A stretch of 18,282 nt of DNA from Pavlovales sp. CCMP2436 (GCA_026770615.1 MU631731.1:55544-73825), one strand, 5' to 3'; positions 1-8,826 are shown, counted from the stretch's first letter. Notes: a model not told the origin generated them from the letters alone. A program made the numbers and translations.

Positions 1-76
1 GGGGGGGGTTGAGCGTTGTAAGCGGCGGTGGCGGGTGTGGCATGGGGCAGTGGCGGGTGCGGCGGAGTGCACGCAC

Positions 77-751
77 GTTGAAAGTAGCGATGCCCTCCGA
101 GAGAGAGGTGCCTTCTGCGACCACGTCAGAGGTCCCGTCGAGGCGGCTCTTGACCTTACCGATGGTCTCGTCCGCTTCAATTACAATTGCGTCGATCGGT
201 TCCGCCAGCTTGTCCATGGTCCCTCTCACCTCTTCCAGAAGTGTGACCATCTCGCATACGACGCCCGAGACGCCTACGTTGAGCCCGCCTACATAGGCTA
301 AGCCCTGAGTGGCCGCTGCAAAAGTACAGATGCCGAAGATGGCAAGACCCACCGCGTGCCTGAACCGACTGAACATCCCTGCCCCCTTCTCGACATTTGT
401 TCGACGACAGCAGCTTATGCTCTTCGACCGGCATCTGCGCATGAAGCACAGGATAGGCCACGCTAGCAGCGCCAGCGCACCCATCAGCCCGAAGGCGATG
501 GTGGCGCGAAGCACGCTGAGGAGGTATGGTTGGTACGTTGCGAGGTTGAACTGGCGGGTGCGCAACGCGGATACGAGGAGGGGGCTGAGGGCATAGCGCT
601 CCTTGCGCACGGCACGAGTGACATTGAGCGTGTCTTGTCCGCGAAGCGTGTAAGAGCCATCGGGGCAGTAGGTTGCGGGCAACTCGACGGCCGCCGCGCC
701 CAGCGCCGCGAGGCAGCAGGCCGCCACGGCAAGCCGCGCGCGCAGCGCCAT
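77..751 (-). CDS. Prominin-like membrane protein, first exon (partial gene)
   Basis: Seen: an open frame of exactly 225 codons runs from an ATG at 751 down to 77, where an AAC codon is followed by GTGCGTGC, a good 5' splice donor; the frame beyond it turns into Pro/Arg-rich low-complexity sequence, so the rest of the gene lies in exons outside the window. Residues 1-22 form a signal peptide (MALRARLAVAACCLAALGAA), followed by an ectodomain of about 55 residues with an N-V-T glycosylation site. A transmembrane helix at about 80-104 ends in C102, with C107, C114 and C115 just after it in a short basic loop; a second helix lies at about 132-155. After that comes an acidic segment with helical, coiled-coil-like character. 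Known: prominins share the order signal peptide, TM1, Cys-rich first cytosolic loop, TM2, large helical extracellular loop; Tweety-type proteins are an alternative. The family is inferred from topology only, while the exon itself is well supported. Confidence 0.6.
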
Positions 752-1112
752 CTCTCTGCCTCCGAGCCGCCGGTGTGCACAACCGTTGGATAACGCCGAT
801 GACTTTAACTGGCCCTTAACTGGCCAACTCAGCTCAGCTTTGTCAGCCTTTCTTATGAGTAAATATTTTTTAATCGTAAATCGTATTATAACCGTTTTTA
901 TCGGACCAGCCCTCCTTAGCCCGTAAGAACGACCTCTGGAGGAGAAGAAAACGTGAGTTGTTGCAACAAACTCGCGTTCTCGTCCGCCTCGGGCGATTTC
1001 TCAGCATTTTATCCCCCTTAAGCGATCTAGATTCAACGTTGGAAGTGCCCTATGCTCCTTGGAGTTGGACTCTTGGACAACAGCCAATCAATAATTCCAT
1101 AGGTTTTATAAG
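752..1112. promoter_or_regulatory. Intergenic region upstream of the membrane-protein gene
   Basis: No gene is visible. The sequence is GC-rich next to the ATG at 751 and becomes AT-rich at about 850-900 (runs of T and A). It presumably carries the promoter of the minus-strand gene ending at 751, but no specific motif can be assigned. A tandem copy of the phrase cttaactggcc lies at about 803-824. Confidence 0.3.
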
Positions 1113-1696
1113 TAGGGAGCGTGAAAAAAGTTTTTCGCTTCAGTCTTGTGCTTTGTTTTAAATGGAGCGGCGGTTATTTGCCTTTTAAAAAGTAAGACAT
1201 AAAACTCGATTCTGGCTTTGGAGGCCCTCAAGACAAAACGCCCAAACGCGTTCTGCCTCGCTTCCGCCTCGCGCTCGGCGAGCAAAGAGCGCTCGGACCG
1301 GGCGGCGCGGACCACGATCCTGGGCCAAACGACCTCGACGTGCCTGTCTCCTCAGTTGAGCGCGTCGCGTCGAGCGATTACATGGTGGCGCGCTGCTGCG
1401 CGAGAGGCGAATCCACCGTTTGGGCGCTCGCATCGACGCCTCGAGACGAAAGCGCGAGGCGACGAGCGGTGGAGCGCGTCAAGGCCCCGCCCGTCCACGA
1501 GCACTCGAGTCCGGATGTCGACCCTGTCTGCCAACCGCATGGGTCTGCGTGGAGATCTCCTCGTCGGCAGCAGCGCTCTGCGAGGCTGTTCTGGACGAGC
1601 TTCCTCCATCGTGCTGAGCTTTGCGCTTCGTTTGAAATACGGCGCGCTCAGAGCAAAAGATAAGACTGAAGCGTAAAACAAATTTCACACTCCCTA
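1113..1696. mobile_element. Non-autonomous DNA element with terminal inverted repeats
   Basis: The left end from 1113 (tagggagcgtgaaa...cgcttcagtctt) matches the reverse complement of the right end finishing at 1696 (tagggagtgtgaaa...cgcttcagtctt). By eye the inverted repeats are about 36 bp long with about five mismatches. The 584-bp span has an AT-rich rim and a GC-rich core. The core is open in several frames on both strands, as expected from its composition, and none shows a recognisable transposase. No convincing target-site duplication is visible, so the exact ends are uncertain. It is most likely a MITE-like element or a deletion derivative of a TIR transposon. Confidence 0.5.
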
Positions 1697-1714
1697 TGAA
1701 CAAATTTCACACTC
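1677..1714. repeat. Short tandem duplication at the right TIR boundary
   Basis: The 16-base phrase aacaaatttcacactc occurs at 1677-1692 and again at 1699-1714, a period of 22. The first copy belongs to the right terminal inverted repeat of the element ending at 1696, so the second may be a footprint of insertion or excision, or a small slippage duplication. Confidence 0.6.
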
Positions 1715-1762
1715 GCCGGAGCATCTGCTCGGCCGCAAACCCGGTACTTACAGTTTGCGGAA

Positions 1763-1927
1763 CAGGGGATCGCGGGCAATAAGAAACCGTCGTGTTAAGA
1801 AACTGAGCCTTTTTTTAGCATTGTTTGTACGTAATTTAAGACAATTTAAGCATTGCTTGTATGTAAAGTGTTAAGAAACTCAGCCTCAGCCTCAAAAAGC
1901 GCCGTTCTTATTGCCCGCGATCCCCTG
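1763..1927. mobile_element. 165-bp foldback element with perfect 23-bp inverted ends
   Basis: Bases 1763-1785 and 1905-1927 are perfect reverse complements over 23 bases (caggggatcgcgggcaataa plus gaa). The 119-bp interior holds two direct copies of a module: gttaagaaact followed by c/gagcct, once near 1793 and once near 1870, and gcattg t/c ttgta c/t gtaa, at about 1819 and 1852. Its small size, lack of coding capacity and perfect ends suggest a tiny MITE or foldback element. It interrupts an otherwise protein-like minus-strand frame (see 1905-2037). Confidence 0.55.
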
Positions 1928-2037
1928 TATTTTCTCGCGAGTTTTGAATAATCGTTTTTTAAACCGACCTTGCCCAGCGCGACACTCGTCAGCGCCGGGA
2001 TGTCTGGCGCTTCGATGGGCGTACCGGAAGCTGACAT
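1905..2037 (-). pseudogene. Exon-like fragment cut by the foldback element
   Basis: On the minus strand a frame from an ATG at 2037 reads like real protein (MSASGTPIEAPDIPALTSVA..., then a basic segment ending SKLARKYRG) and runs straight into the inverted end of the 165-bp foldback element. On the other side of that element, near 1750, the minus strand shows GTAAGTACC, a strong donor consensus. The simplest reading is an old exon that received an insertion. The product is not recognised, and the region may equally be chance open frame in GC-rich DNA. Confidence 0.2.
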
Positions 2038-3021
2038 GTGCCGAGTGCGCGCCGCGTGCGCGCCGCGCCAGCAGCATACCCATGCGTCCCTACCCGATTA
2101 TTGACGCGACTTTCCTGGCTGCCCCGCGGTAGGTGCTGGGGGATACTCTGGCACCCCTCTTCGGAATCACGCCCGTCTACATGCGTCTTGGCGCAACTCT
2201 GGCGGCGGGGCAGCTCGAAAGGCGATTCGAGGTGCAGTTGGTTGGCGGAGGCGGTTTGCTGCTGAAGGCTTTGGGTGATGCACGGTGCAAGCAGCGAGCC
2301 AAGCACAATTCGGCAAAGTGCGCTCTGGACGCGCTGCTGTTGAAATCCGCTGTGCTCCACGCTGCGCTCGAGCACGCCGCATCGCCAGGACTAGCCGTGC
2401 AGGTATTTGCAGTACCCCCATAGCGCAATTTACGCACGAGGGCCGCGTACTGCGCTGCGACGGGCTAACCATCACGCCCTGATGCTGGCAATTGTAAGCA
2501 GGCCACGCGCGACCTTTTCGGCACATTCGGGGGTAGAGATAACGATAGTATCAAGCGCTAGTTCCGAGCCGGACATGGGCGGCCGGCGGTACGAGTGCAC
2601 TGTGCAGGCTGAACATGGCGCACTGGGACTTTGACCGCTGCAAGCGAAGGGGCTGCTGTCTATATGGCTGCAAAGGAGGCCGCGCGCGGGCTTGTCATCT
2701 TGCTCGGTCCGCTGCTCGACCAGATGAGCGCTGCCTCGCTGAATGACCCACTCACGCGCAACGCAATCGCCTGTATGCGATAAATGCAAGCTTGCCATAG
2801 CTGATATTCTCAAAGCGATGACTGACAGCAAATGTCTATAATTTATTCCGCTCGAGGACTCTCATCGTCGTCGGTTCATAACGACGTCAACCTAAGAGTA
2901 AGATAGCACTGCAAACCGGAGCAGTACTTACCGGGAGCAACTAATGTCGATGCGGCAACTGAACAAAAGTATGTATAGGTTTATAACGTGAATCCTGCGG
3001 ACCTGGGGCTGGTGAGCAAGG
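1928..3021. other. Non-repetitive region with possible decayed coding segments
   Basis: No gene can be called with confidence. Short plus-strand frames look protein-like: about 2133-2423 (VYMRLGATLAAGQLERRFEV..., with no ATG at its start) and 2664-2783 (39 codons, MAAKEAARGLVILLGPLLDQ...). They are separated by stops and frame changes, which suggests gene debris rather than a working gene. GTAGGTGC (near 2130, plus strand) and GTAAGTACTG (near 2929, minus strand) resemble splice donors. From about 2830 onward the sequence is AT-rich and featureless up to the tandem repeat. Confidence 0.3.
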
Positions 3022-3490
3022 CTTTTACTATTTTCAAACTGATTGTGCTATTTTTGAACTGATTACGCTTTTTTTAAGAATCCAGTTTGTGAGCCAAATC
3101 GGGGTACAAAGAAGGGCGCGAAAATGGTTATTTATAGAGTGAGTGTTTCCAAACTGGTTTCTGATTTTACATATGGTTATATATGAACTGAACGTGTTTC
3201 CAAACTGGATTGGTTTTTTACATAATTATAGGGGATTTTACTATTTTTAAACTGATTGTGCTATTTTTGAACTGATTGTGCTATTTTTAAGAATTCAGTT
3301 TAGGATCCAAATCAGTGTACAAAGAGCAAAGCTGAGATTATGGACGGGGGGGGTGGGGGTTTCGTTAAATTTGTAGATTTTCAATTTTGGTTATTTATGA
3401 ACTGAGTGTTTCCAAACTGGTTTGGGTTTTTACCTATGGCTTTTGGTTATTTTTGAACTGAGTGATTCCAAACTGAATTGAATTGTACCT
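3022..3490. repeat. AT-rich compound tandem repeat (two units of about 213 bp or more)
   Basis: The block at 3022-3234 is followed at 3235 by a second, diverged copy; the shared opening is ttttactatttt c/t aaactgattgtg, giving a period of 213. Inside each unit a submotif, ctatttttgaactgattgtg, is repeated two or three times, and the second half repeats tttccaaactgg about 50-60 bases apart. The second unit contains an insertion with a G-run (about 3345-3356). No coding capacity is seen. This is satellite-like DNA separating the debris region from the VPS39-type gene. Confidence 0.7.
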
Positions 3491-3732
3491 ATTGTACATA
3501 GTTTAAGAATTGTTTGTACCGGCGCCGCCGCGGCCAACAAATAACCGGGTGCGAGCTGAGTACCAGAGAAAACGAAGTTTTCTTAGGTTCACCATGAGGA
3601 TTGATAATATTAATATAATCGCGAACTATACTGTATACAAATTATAACGGACAACAACGGACAACAGCGAGGCCACGGCGTTCAAAGCCAGCCAGCTCAG
3701 CGCGCAAACTATATAAGCACACACTCCTATTC
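3491..3732. other. 3' flank of the VPS39-like gene
   Basis: No gene is seen. The stretch includes an AT-rich segment at about 3590-3650, downstream of the minus-strand stop codon at 3733-3735, which could serve as 3' UTR and polyadenylation region. A short imperfect duplication, acggacaacaacggacaacag, occurs at about 3647-3667. Confidence 0.3.
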
Positions 3733-6700
3733 TCAGCCGAACGGATTGCCGACCCCGTAAGAGTCAGCCGTGGGCGTGCCTGCGGCGGCCACCGGAGGTC
3801 GTGGCACGGCCCGCGAGACGCGCAGCACGCCGCGCAGGCACGCGAGGTGCACCGTCGCTCCGTTAGGGTAGCTCGCGATGGCCGCGCCGCCGAGCTGCTC
3901 GCCGCATTTCGCACAGCTCGTGAAGAACTCGACGCCGACTGAGCGCTTTTGCTCGCGCGTCAGCGCCGCGCGCGTCTGCGCCGAGGGGCGGGGTGACAAA
4001 GGGACGTGAGCGCGCGCGAGCGAGCGAGCGAGCGTGCGAACACGCGCGCGCGAGACAGAGAGGCTTGCGAGGGAGATCGGGCGGTTGGAGGGCGCGCGCA
4101 CGCGGCGCACGTCGAGTGCCTCCGCCTGCGCGAGGCCGCGCTCGAGCCGCGCCGCGCGCGCCGCCGCCGCCTCTGCGCGCAGCGCGCCGGACGCGAGCTC
4201 GCGCACCGCGGCGAGCGGCAGCGAGGGCGGGAGCTGCTGCAGCACGGTCTCGGGCTGCAGCCAGCCGTCCGCCGCGCACGCCTCGAGCACGAGACGCGCG
4301 CTCTCGACGCGTGCGGGCGCAAGCGTGGGGGGCGCCGCCGCGCCGCCCCCCGGCGCGCTCGCCGCCTCGCCCGGCTCGCCCGCGGCCGGCGGCGCGAGCA
4401 GCTCGCGCAGCAGCGCTAGCACGAGCTCCTCGCGCGCGCGCGCGTCGCCGCCGGCCGCGAGCTCGCAGTGGCGCAGCGCCGCGCCCACGTCGCCGCCGTC
4501 GATCGCGAGCGCACGCAGCGCGCCCACGTGGTCGCCCGCGCGTGCCGCGAGCATGGCCACCTCGGGGTGCAGCCCGCGCGCGCGCGCGCGCGCAAGGAGG
4601 TCCGGCCCGTCGATCGGCGCCCGCCCGCGAAGGAGCGAGCCGAGCCGCGCGCGGTAGGCCGCGAGCCGAGGGGACGCGGGCGCGGGGGCGCAGCCGAGCG
4701 CGTGCGCGACCTCGTCCAGGAGGGCCTGCGCCAGCCACGTGCGCCACACCTCCTCCGAGCCGAGCCCGTCCCCGCCGGCGCGCGCCTTGTCCTCTGTGAG
4801 CCCGCGCCCGTCCCCGTCCCCGCTTCCGCCTCCGCCTAAACCCCTGCCGTCGGGTGGCGTGAGCAGCCACTCGGCGAACCCGATCGCGACCGCGCGCACG
4901 CGCGCGCGTGCCGCGGCCTCGTCCGCGCCGGCGCCGGCTAACTCGGCCCACACGCGCTCGGGCTCGGCGAGCTCTGCGGCGCCGCCGCGTGCGGGTCGCG
5001 CCGTGAGCGCGCGCAGCGCGTCGGCGGTTGGCGCGGTGCGCGCGAGCCACGCGAGCCACTGCCAGAAGAGGCCCGCGTCGGCAGTGCGCCTGAGCAGCTC
5101 GGCAGCGCGCGAGGCGCCGCCTAGCGCGACGACGGCGGGCAGCGCCATCAGCTCGAGCGCGCGCCGCTCCTCCGCCATCCGCGCGCACGCGCACGCGAGC
5201 GCGAGCGCGCACTCCGCGGCCGCAGCCTCCGCGCCGCCGCCCTCCACCTGCACCGGCGCGCCTGCCGCGCCCTCCGCCGCCGCCGGCGCGCCGGCGCGCC
5301 GCCGCCCCTGCGGCCGGCCCGGATCACGCGCGCGCGCGGAGAGCGCGCTGAGCACGCCCTCGACGTCGCGCAGCCGCACGCGCAGCGGCGGCAGCGCGCG
5401 CGCCACCTCGGCCACCTCGGCCGCCGCGCCGCCGCCCTGCCGCGCAGCCGCCGTGCTCGAGGAGGCAGGGCGCAGCAGGTCGAGGAGGAGGCGCCAGTGC
5501 TCGGTGCGCAGCCGCGCACTGAGCACGAGCAGCGCGGCCTCGAGCGCGCGGTGCTCGAGCGCCGCGCCCTCCGCCGCCGCCGCGGCCGCCGCCGAGTTCG
5601 AGCCGCCCGAAGTCGCGGTGGCCACGTCGCCGCCGCCGTAGCCACCGTCGCGGCCGTCGGGCTGCGGGGCGCCGCCGGTGAGCGCGGGCAGCCGGGTGTG
5701 CACCGCGGCGAGGTACCCGAGCAGCTGCGTCTCCAGCCGCAGGCGCGCGCCCGGCTCGAGCGTGCCGAGCAGCGCCGTCACGTCGGTCGCGGCGGCGTCG
5801 CGCCCAAGCAGAGGGTGGGCCGCGGCGCGCACCTGCTCGGCGCACGCGTCTGGCACCACGAGCCACGGCCCGAAGAAGGCGAGGACGCTGGACGGGCGCA
5901 CGCTCGACTGCGGCATCAGCTCGAGCGCGACCCGTGCGTCGGCGGGCCGCCCCGTGCGCAGCAGCGCGCGGCAATAGCGCGAGCACGCGCACGCTGCGAG
6001 TCGGTCGGCGCGCGCGGCGGGGACGGCGGCGCGCGCCAGGAGGCTCAGCGCGACGGACAGCCGGCGCGCGTCGGCTAGGTCTGCGAGCTGCTCGGCGAGC
6101 GGCCGCTGCCTGTAGACGGTCGCCTCGCCGCGCGCGCAGCAGACGACAAGGCCGGCCCCGGCCTCGCTGCAACCCGGGGCCGCACCCGCACCAGCCGCGC
6201 GCAGGGTGCCCGCCGCAAGCAAGGGCGGCGGTGGCGGCTGCGCGCGCGGCGAGGCGGGCGCGCCGCCGAGCGCGCGCAGGGCCACCGACTGCACGGCGGA
6301 GTGCGGCCTGTCCGCGTCGCCCAGCAGGGTGACCACGAGATGCCCGGGCAGCAGCGCGAGCACGTAGGGTGGCGAGAGCGCGAGTGCGAGCGGCGGAGCC
6401 TCCCACGCCAGCGGCGAACGCGCCGCCGCGCCCGCGGAGCGGAGGTCGACAAATGTGGCGACTCGGCCGGTGGCGACGAGCACCTCCTCGCAGCCGGGAA
6501 GGTGCAGCAGCACCGGATTCACCCCCGCCTCGCCAGGGAGCAGCTCAACCACGTCGCCCGTCGCGTCGTGCACGAGCGAGTACTGCGCGGCGTACCCCAC
6601 ACAGATCTCCTCCGCGCCCCATGCGAGCACGAGCGCGGGCTCGGGGGTGAGCAGCGACTTGTAGGGCAGCCAACGCTGCCCGCCACCGCCCTGCCGGAGA

Positions 6701-7233
6701 AGCCCGCTGCCAAGCCCGAGCGAGCGACGGCCACCCGCCGCGGCGCCCGCGCGGCCGCCGCCAGAGGGTGCACTCAGCTCGTAGAGTACGAGGCGCAGCG
6801 GCTTGCTCCCGCGCAGGGCGACGCAAACGCGGCAGGTGCCGCCCGAGGAGGAGGCACCTTCCGACACGCAGAGCGCGCCCGCGCCCTTCGCCCCGTCGAG
6901 GGAGCCGAGGCGCTCCAACGTCGCCGCATCGTGCACCGACACCGCACCGTCGGCGAGGACGAGCAGCACGCCGAGCGCGGGCAGCAGCACGAGCTGCTCG
7001 ACCGGCCGCGCGCCGAGCTGCTGCCGGCCGCCGAGCGCGAGGTCGATTTCGACCTCGTCCGCGGCACCCGCGCTGCCCGCGCCTGCGGTGGCGGGATAAG
7101 CGCCGAAGCGGAGGATCGCGCCATCGGCCGTTCCCACGAACACGCAGTCCTCGCCGACCGCCGCGCAAGCCGCGCCGCCGGTGATGCGCAGCTCCTGCTG
7201 GGCAGCAAACGCCCTGCAGCCAGCAGCCGCCAT
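3733..7233 (-). CDS. VPS39: VPS39/VPS3-family (Vam6/TRAP1-type) HOPS/CORVET tethering subunit
   Basis: Seen: a minus-strand frame of 1166 codons from the ATG at 7233 (no earlier in-frame ATG) to TGA at 3733. Residues of about 15-310 form a CNH-type propeller (VFVGTADGAILRF, VLLVLADGAVSVHD, ICVGYAAQYSLV, PPYVLALLP at about 288). A long alpha-solenoid follows, full of Ala/Arg/Leu helices and interrupted by Ala- and Gly-rich linkers. Near the C-terminus a CAKC (1107-1110) plus HLAC (1129-1132) zinc-type motif contains SYPNGATVH, very like the C-terminal domain of Vps39 and TGFBRAP1/Vps3. Known: these proteins are Rab-binding end subunits of HOPS or CORVET on late or early endosomes and vacuoles. 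The W-x-x-x-P...PPYxxAxLP segment favours Vps39 over Vps3, but I cannot settle this. Metazoan homologues are about 850-900 residues; this one is longer because of linkers and a probable in-frame intron (3976-4101). The protein ends in NPFG. Confidence 0.85.
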   Translation of the reverse strand: MAAAGCRAFAAQQELRITGGAACAAVGEDCVFVGTADGAILRFGAYPATAGAGSAGAADEVEIDLALGGRQQLGARPVEQLVLLPALGVLLVLADGAVSVHDAATLERLGSLDGAKGAGALCVSEGASSSGGTCRVCVALRGSKPLRLVLYELSAPSGGGRAGAAAGGRRSLGLGSGLLRQGGGGQRWLPYKSLLTPEPALVLAWGAEEICVGYAAQYSLVHDATGDVVELLPGEAGVNPVLLHLPGCEEVLVATGRVATFVDLRSAGAAARSPLAWEAPPLALALSPPYVLALLPGHLVVTLLGDADRPHSAVQSVALRALGGAPASPRAQPPPPPLLAAGTLRAAGAGAAPGCSEAGAGLVVCCARGEATVYRQRPLAEQLADLADARRLSVALSLLARAAVPAARADRLAACACSRYCRALLRTGRPADARVALELMPQSSVRPSSVLAFFGPWLVVPDACAEQVRAAAHPLLGRDAAATDVTALLGTLEPGARLRLETQLLGYLAAVHTRLPALTGGAPQPDGRDGGYGGGDVATATSGGSNSAAAAAAAEGAALEHRALEAALLVLSARLRTEHWRLLLDLLRPASSSTAAARQGGGAAAEVAEVARALPPLRVRLRDVEGVLSALSARARDPGRPQGRRRAGAPAAAEGAAGAPVQVEGGGAEAAAAECALALACACARMAEERRALELMALPAVVALGGASRAAELLRRTADAGLFWQWLAWLARTAPTADALRALTARPARGGAAELAEPERVWAELAGAGADEAAARARVRAVAIGFAEWLLTPPDGRGLGGGGSGDGDGRGLTEDKARAGGDGLGSEEVWRTWLAQALLDEVAHALGCAPAPASPRLAAYRARLGSLLRGRAPIDGPDLLARARARGLHPEVAMLAARAGDHVGALRALAIDGGDVGAALRHCELAAGGDARAREELVLALLRELLAPPAAGEPGEAASAPGGGAAAPPTLAPARVESARLVLEACAADGWLQPETVLQQLPPSLPLAAVRELASGALRAEAAAARAARLERGLAQAEALDVRRVRAPSNRPISLASLSVSRARVRTLARSLARAHVPLSPRPSAQTRAALTREQKRSVGVEFFTSCAKCGEQLGGAAIASYPNGATVHLACLRGVLRVSRAVPRPPVAAAGTPTADSYGVGNPFG
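3976..4101 (-). other. Probable in-frame intron in the VPS39-like gene
   Basis: Between EALDVR and TRAALTREQKRS the frame contains about 42 residues rich in Arg/Ser/Ala with no counterpart in the family. It starts with GTGCGCGCG (donor; an equally good one begins 9 bases earlier, at 4110) and ends in CACCCCGCCCCTCGGCGCAG, a pyrimidine-rich acceptor whose AG lies at 3977-3976. Removal of 126 (or 135) bases keeps phase 0 and brings the helical segment directly to the CxxC domain. The intron has no stop codon, so unspliced message would still be translatable. Confidence 0.6.
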
Positions 7234-7705
7234 CCTTCGCGCCAAACAGCATTGAGATCGAGTCTTTTAAAACAGGACAAACGATTGTTAGTTAGTTAGG
7301 TATGGCCCTTCAACACACCCGCAAACGCCCTAGGCGTTGAAGGAGATGGCTTTCATGATATCTGCAGTGGGAGGAGGTGCTCAGCCCCCCTGAGCAGCAA
7401 TCAGCCTTGATGAAGATGGCTACACTGTGTGTGTGCTCGACTGGTAGCCACACGACGACGCAGCCCACGATAAAATTTTCAACATATGCGAGTCAGGCTA
7501 GCGAGGAAGTAATGTTTGGGATGCGCGAAGGTGGGCCGCGCTTGCAGACGGTGCTGCATTTTCAGACGACGCGAGGGAGAGCAGTGGAGGTCGGTCAACG
7601 CGCCAGTCAAGAGTCTTCAGTCGTCGATCGTCGTGTGGCTGAACTGATCAGCGGTAGGGACGGTATCCGTGTGCTCGGGGTGGATCCCTGGATCTGAGTG
7701 TTTTT
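7234..7705. other. Upstream region of the VPS39-like gene with an unassigned small ORF
   Basis: Bases 7234-7409 hold the presumed promoter and 5' UTR of the minus-strand VPS39-like gene; no TATA box can be assigned, and a run of gttagttagtta lies near 7286. A plus-strand frame of 95 codons runs from ATG at 7410 to a stop at 7697 (MKMATLCVCSTGS..., ending VLGVDPWI). It has no recognisable domain and ends just before the LTR-like sequence at 7706. It could be a small gene, a retroelement remnant or chance; there is not enough to call it. Confidence 0.25.
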
Positions 7706-7838
7706 TGTTAGAATATACCTCTATCAGTATCACACAGCAGGCCAGTTACGGTATCTGATGAGTACAGGTGCGCGGCTCGAGCTCGAGGCGCCCTGCGGCA
7801 GATGACTAACCAGTTGCACAAACTTGCACAAGCAAAGA
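7706..7838 (+). repeat. LTR-like inverted repeat, family 1, left copy
   Basis: It starts TGTTAGAATATACC and ends at caagcaaaga. The same 133-bp sequence occurs inverted at 9300-9432, differing at about seven positions scattered along it. Homology stops sharply at both ends. A small minus-strand frame in the right copy and a plus-strand frame here share a short peptide (HTAGQLRYL...TGARLELEA), probably coincidental to the shared DNA. Confidence 0.75.
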
Positions 7839-7844
7839 TGGACG

Positions 7845-8119
7845 GAGCGGTTCCTTAAACGTAACCGAGTTTATAGGGCGATCCCTAATAACTCTAGATA
7901 CGGTTAGGAACATTCTCATCCTGGACTCTTCCTGGACTCTATAAGTCCACTTCCGATAGTTGTGTTAAGAGCCTACTTAACCCCGTCGACGAATGCCGCT
8001 GACCGGAAGAGTGTCGTCGCAATGGGGAAAAGGATAACTATCCAATAAAACCCCCTGTGAGTACCCTCGAATACTCACACACATCCGTCCACGCTCAAGA
8101 GCGCACCCGAATGCTAACA
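7845..8119 (-). repeat. LTR-like inverted repeat, family 2, left copy
   Basis: Read on the minus strand from 8119, it begins TGTTAGCATTCGG and continues through a stretch with gagtattcgagggtactcac and ttattggatagttatcc to gaaccgctcc at 7845. It is the inverted partner of 8480-8754 with scattered substitutions, more diverged than the family 1 pair. It lacks the terminal 72 bp present in the right copy, as if cut by the adjoining family 1 sequence. Confidence 0.7.
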
Positions 8120-8479
8120 CCCCCCCGCGACTCACGGCGTAGGGACTGTTCCGGCCACAAGGTGAAGTCGAGGACCGCGGGCACCGGGCAAGAAGGATAA
8201 GGCGAGCGCAGCTGCGCTACTGCCAAGGCCATCGACGCCGGCCGCCAACGGATCCCGGGTCCAATGCTAACAGCGCTCGGTTCGATAAAAGCTGATGTAC
8301 GGCACGCTGCTACAAAGCGTCTTCCAGCCTGCTCGCGGGACTTGGGGATCGCATTCAGGTGCATCAAATGGGGGTCGCATCTCTCTCATATCACTCACTG
8401 ACAGGCGGCGCATCGTGTGTAAGTTTCTAGTTAAACGTCCGTCCCCGGGAGGATCTCACTGGATTTAGGTGTTGAAAAA
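8120..8479. other. Spacer between the two family 2 repeats
   Basis: 360 bases of mixed composition with no recognised gene. A third TGTTAGCATTGG-like end occurs on the minus strand at about 8262-8273, which may be the scar of another LTR fragment. The sequence just left of 8480 (ggtgttgaaaaa) is weakly purine-rich but not a convincing polypurine tract. Confidence 0.3.
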
Positions 8480-8826
8480 TGTTAGCATTCGTGTGCGCTC
8501 TTGAGCGTGGACAGATGTGTGTGAGTATTCGAGGGTACTCACAGGGTTTTTTATTGGATAGTTATCCTTTCCCCCATTGCGACAACACACTTCCGGTCGG
8601 CGACATTTGTCGACGGGGTTAAGAAGGCTCTTAACCCAACTACCAGAAGTGGACTCATAGAGCCCAGGAAGAGTCCAGGATGAGAATGTTCCTTACCGTA
8701 CCTAGAGTTATTAGGGATCGCCCTATAAATTCGGTTACGTTTAAGGAACCGCTCGGTCGCCACATGCACTGCCTGGGCTTTTGGGTGTATGTCTCCAGTC
8801 CGGGTGAGTTCAATATTTTCTCAACA
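8480..8826 (+). repeat. LTR-like sequence, family 2, right copy (candidate full LTR)
   Basis: It begins TGTTAGCATTCGTG at 8480. Bases 8480-8754 are the inverted match of 7845-8119; the following 72 bases end in ttcaatattttctcaaca at 8826, giving a TG...CA unit of 347 bp, a normal size for a copia-type LTR. The downstream bases do not show an obvious tRNA-complementary primer site. The right boundary is inferred only from the terminal CA. Confidence 0.45.

Noticed and set aside
3993..4799. Long plus-strand open frame antisense to the VPS39-like gene
   Set aside because: Its product is almost only Arg/Ala/Pro, as expected from the complement of a GC-rich coding frame. The same applies to plus-strand frames at 4739-5641, 5497-6078 and 6301-7299.
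7234..7245. Start of the VPS39-like protein at 7245
   Set aside because: The codon at 7245 is TTG; the first in-frame ATG is at 7233 and is followed by a propeller-like start.
8415..8429. 15-base match gtgtgtaagtttcta between 8415-8429 and 12692-12706, as possible LTR ends
   Set aside because: Flanks do not match, and a single 15-base identity in an 18-kb window is not improbable.
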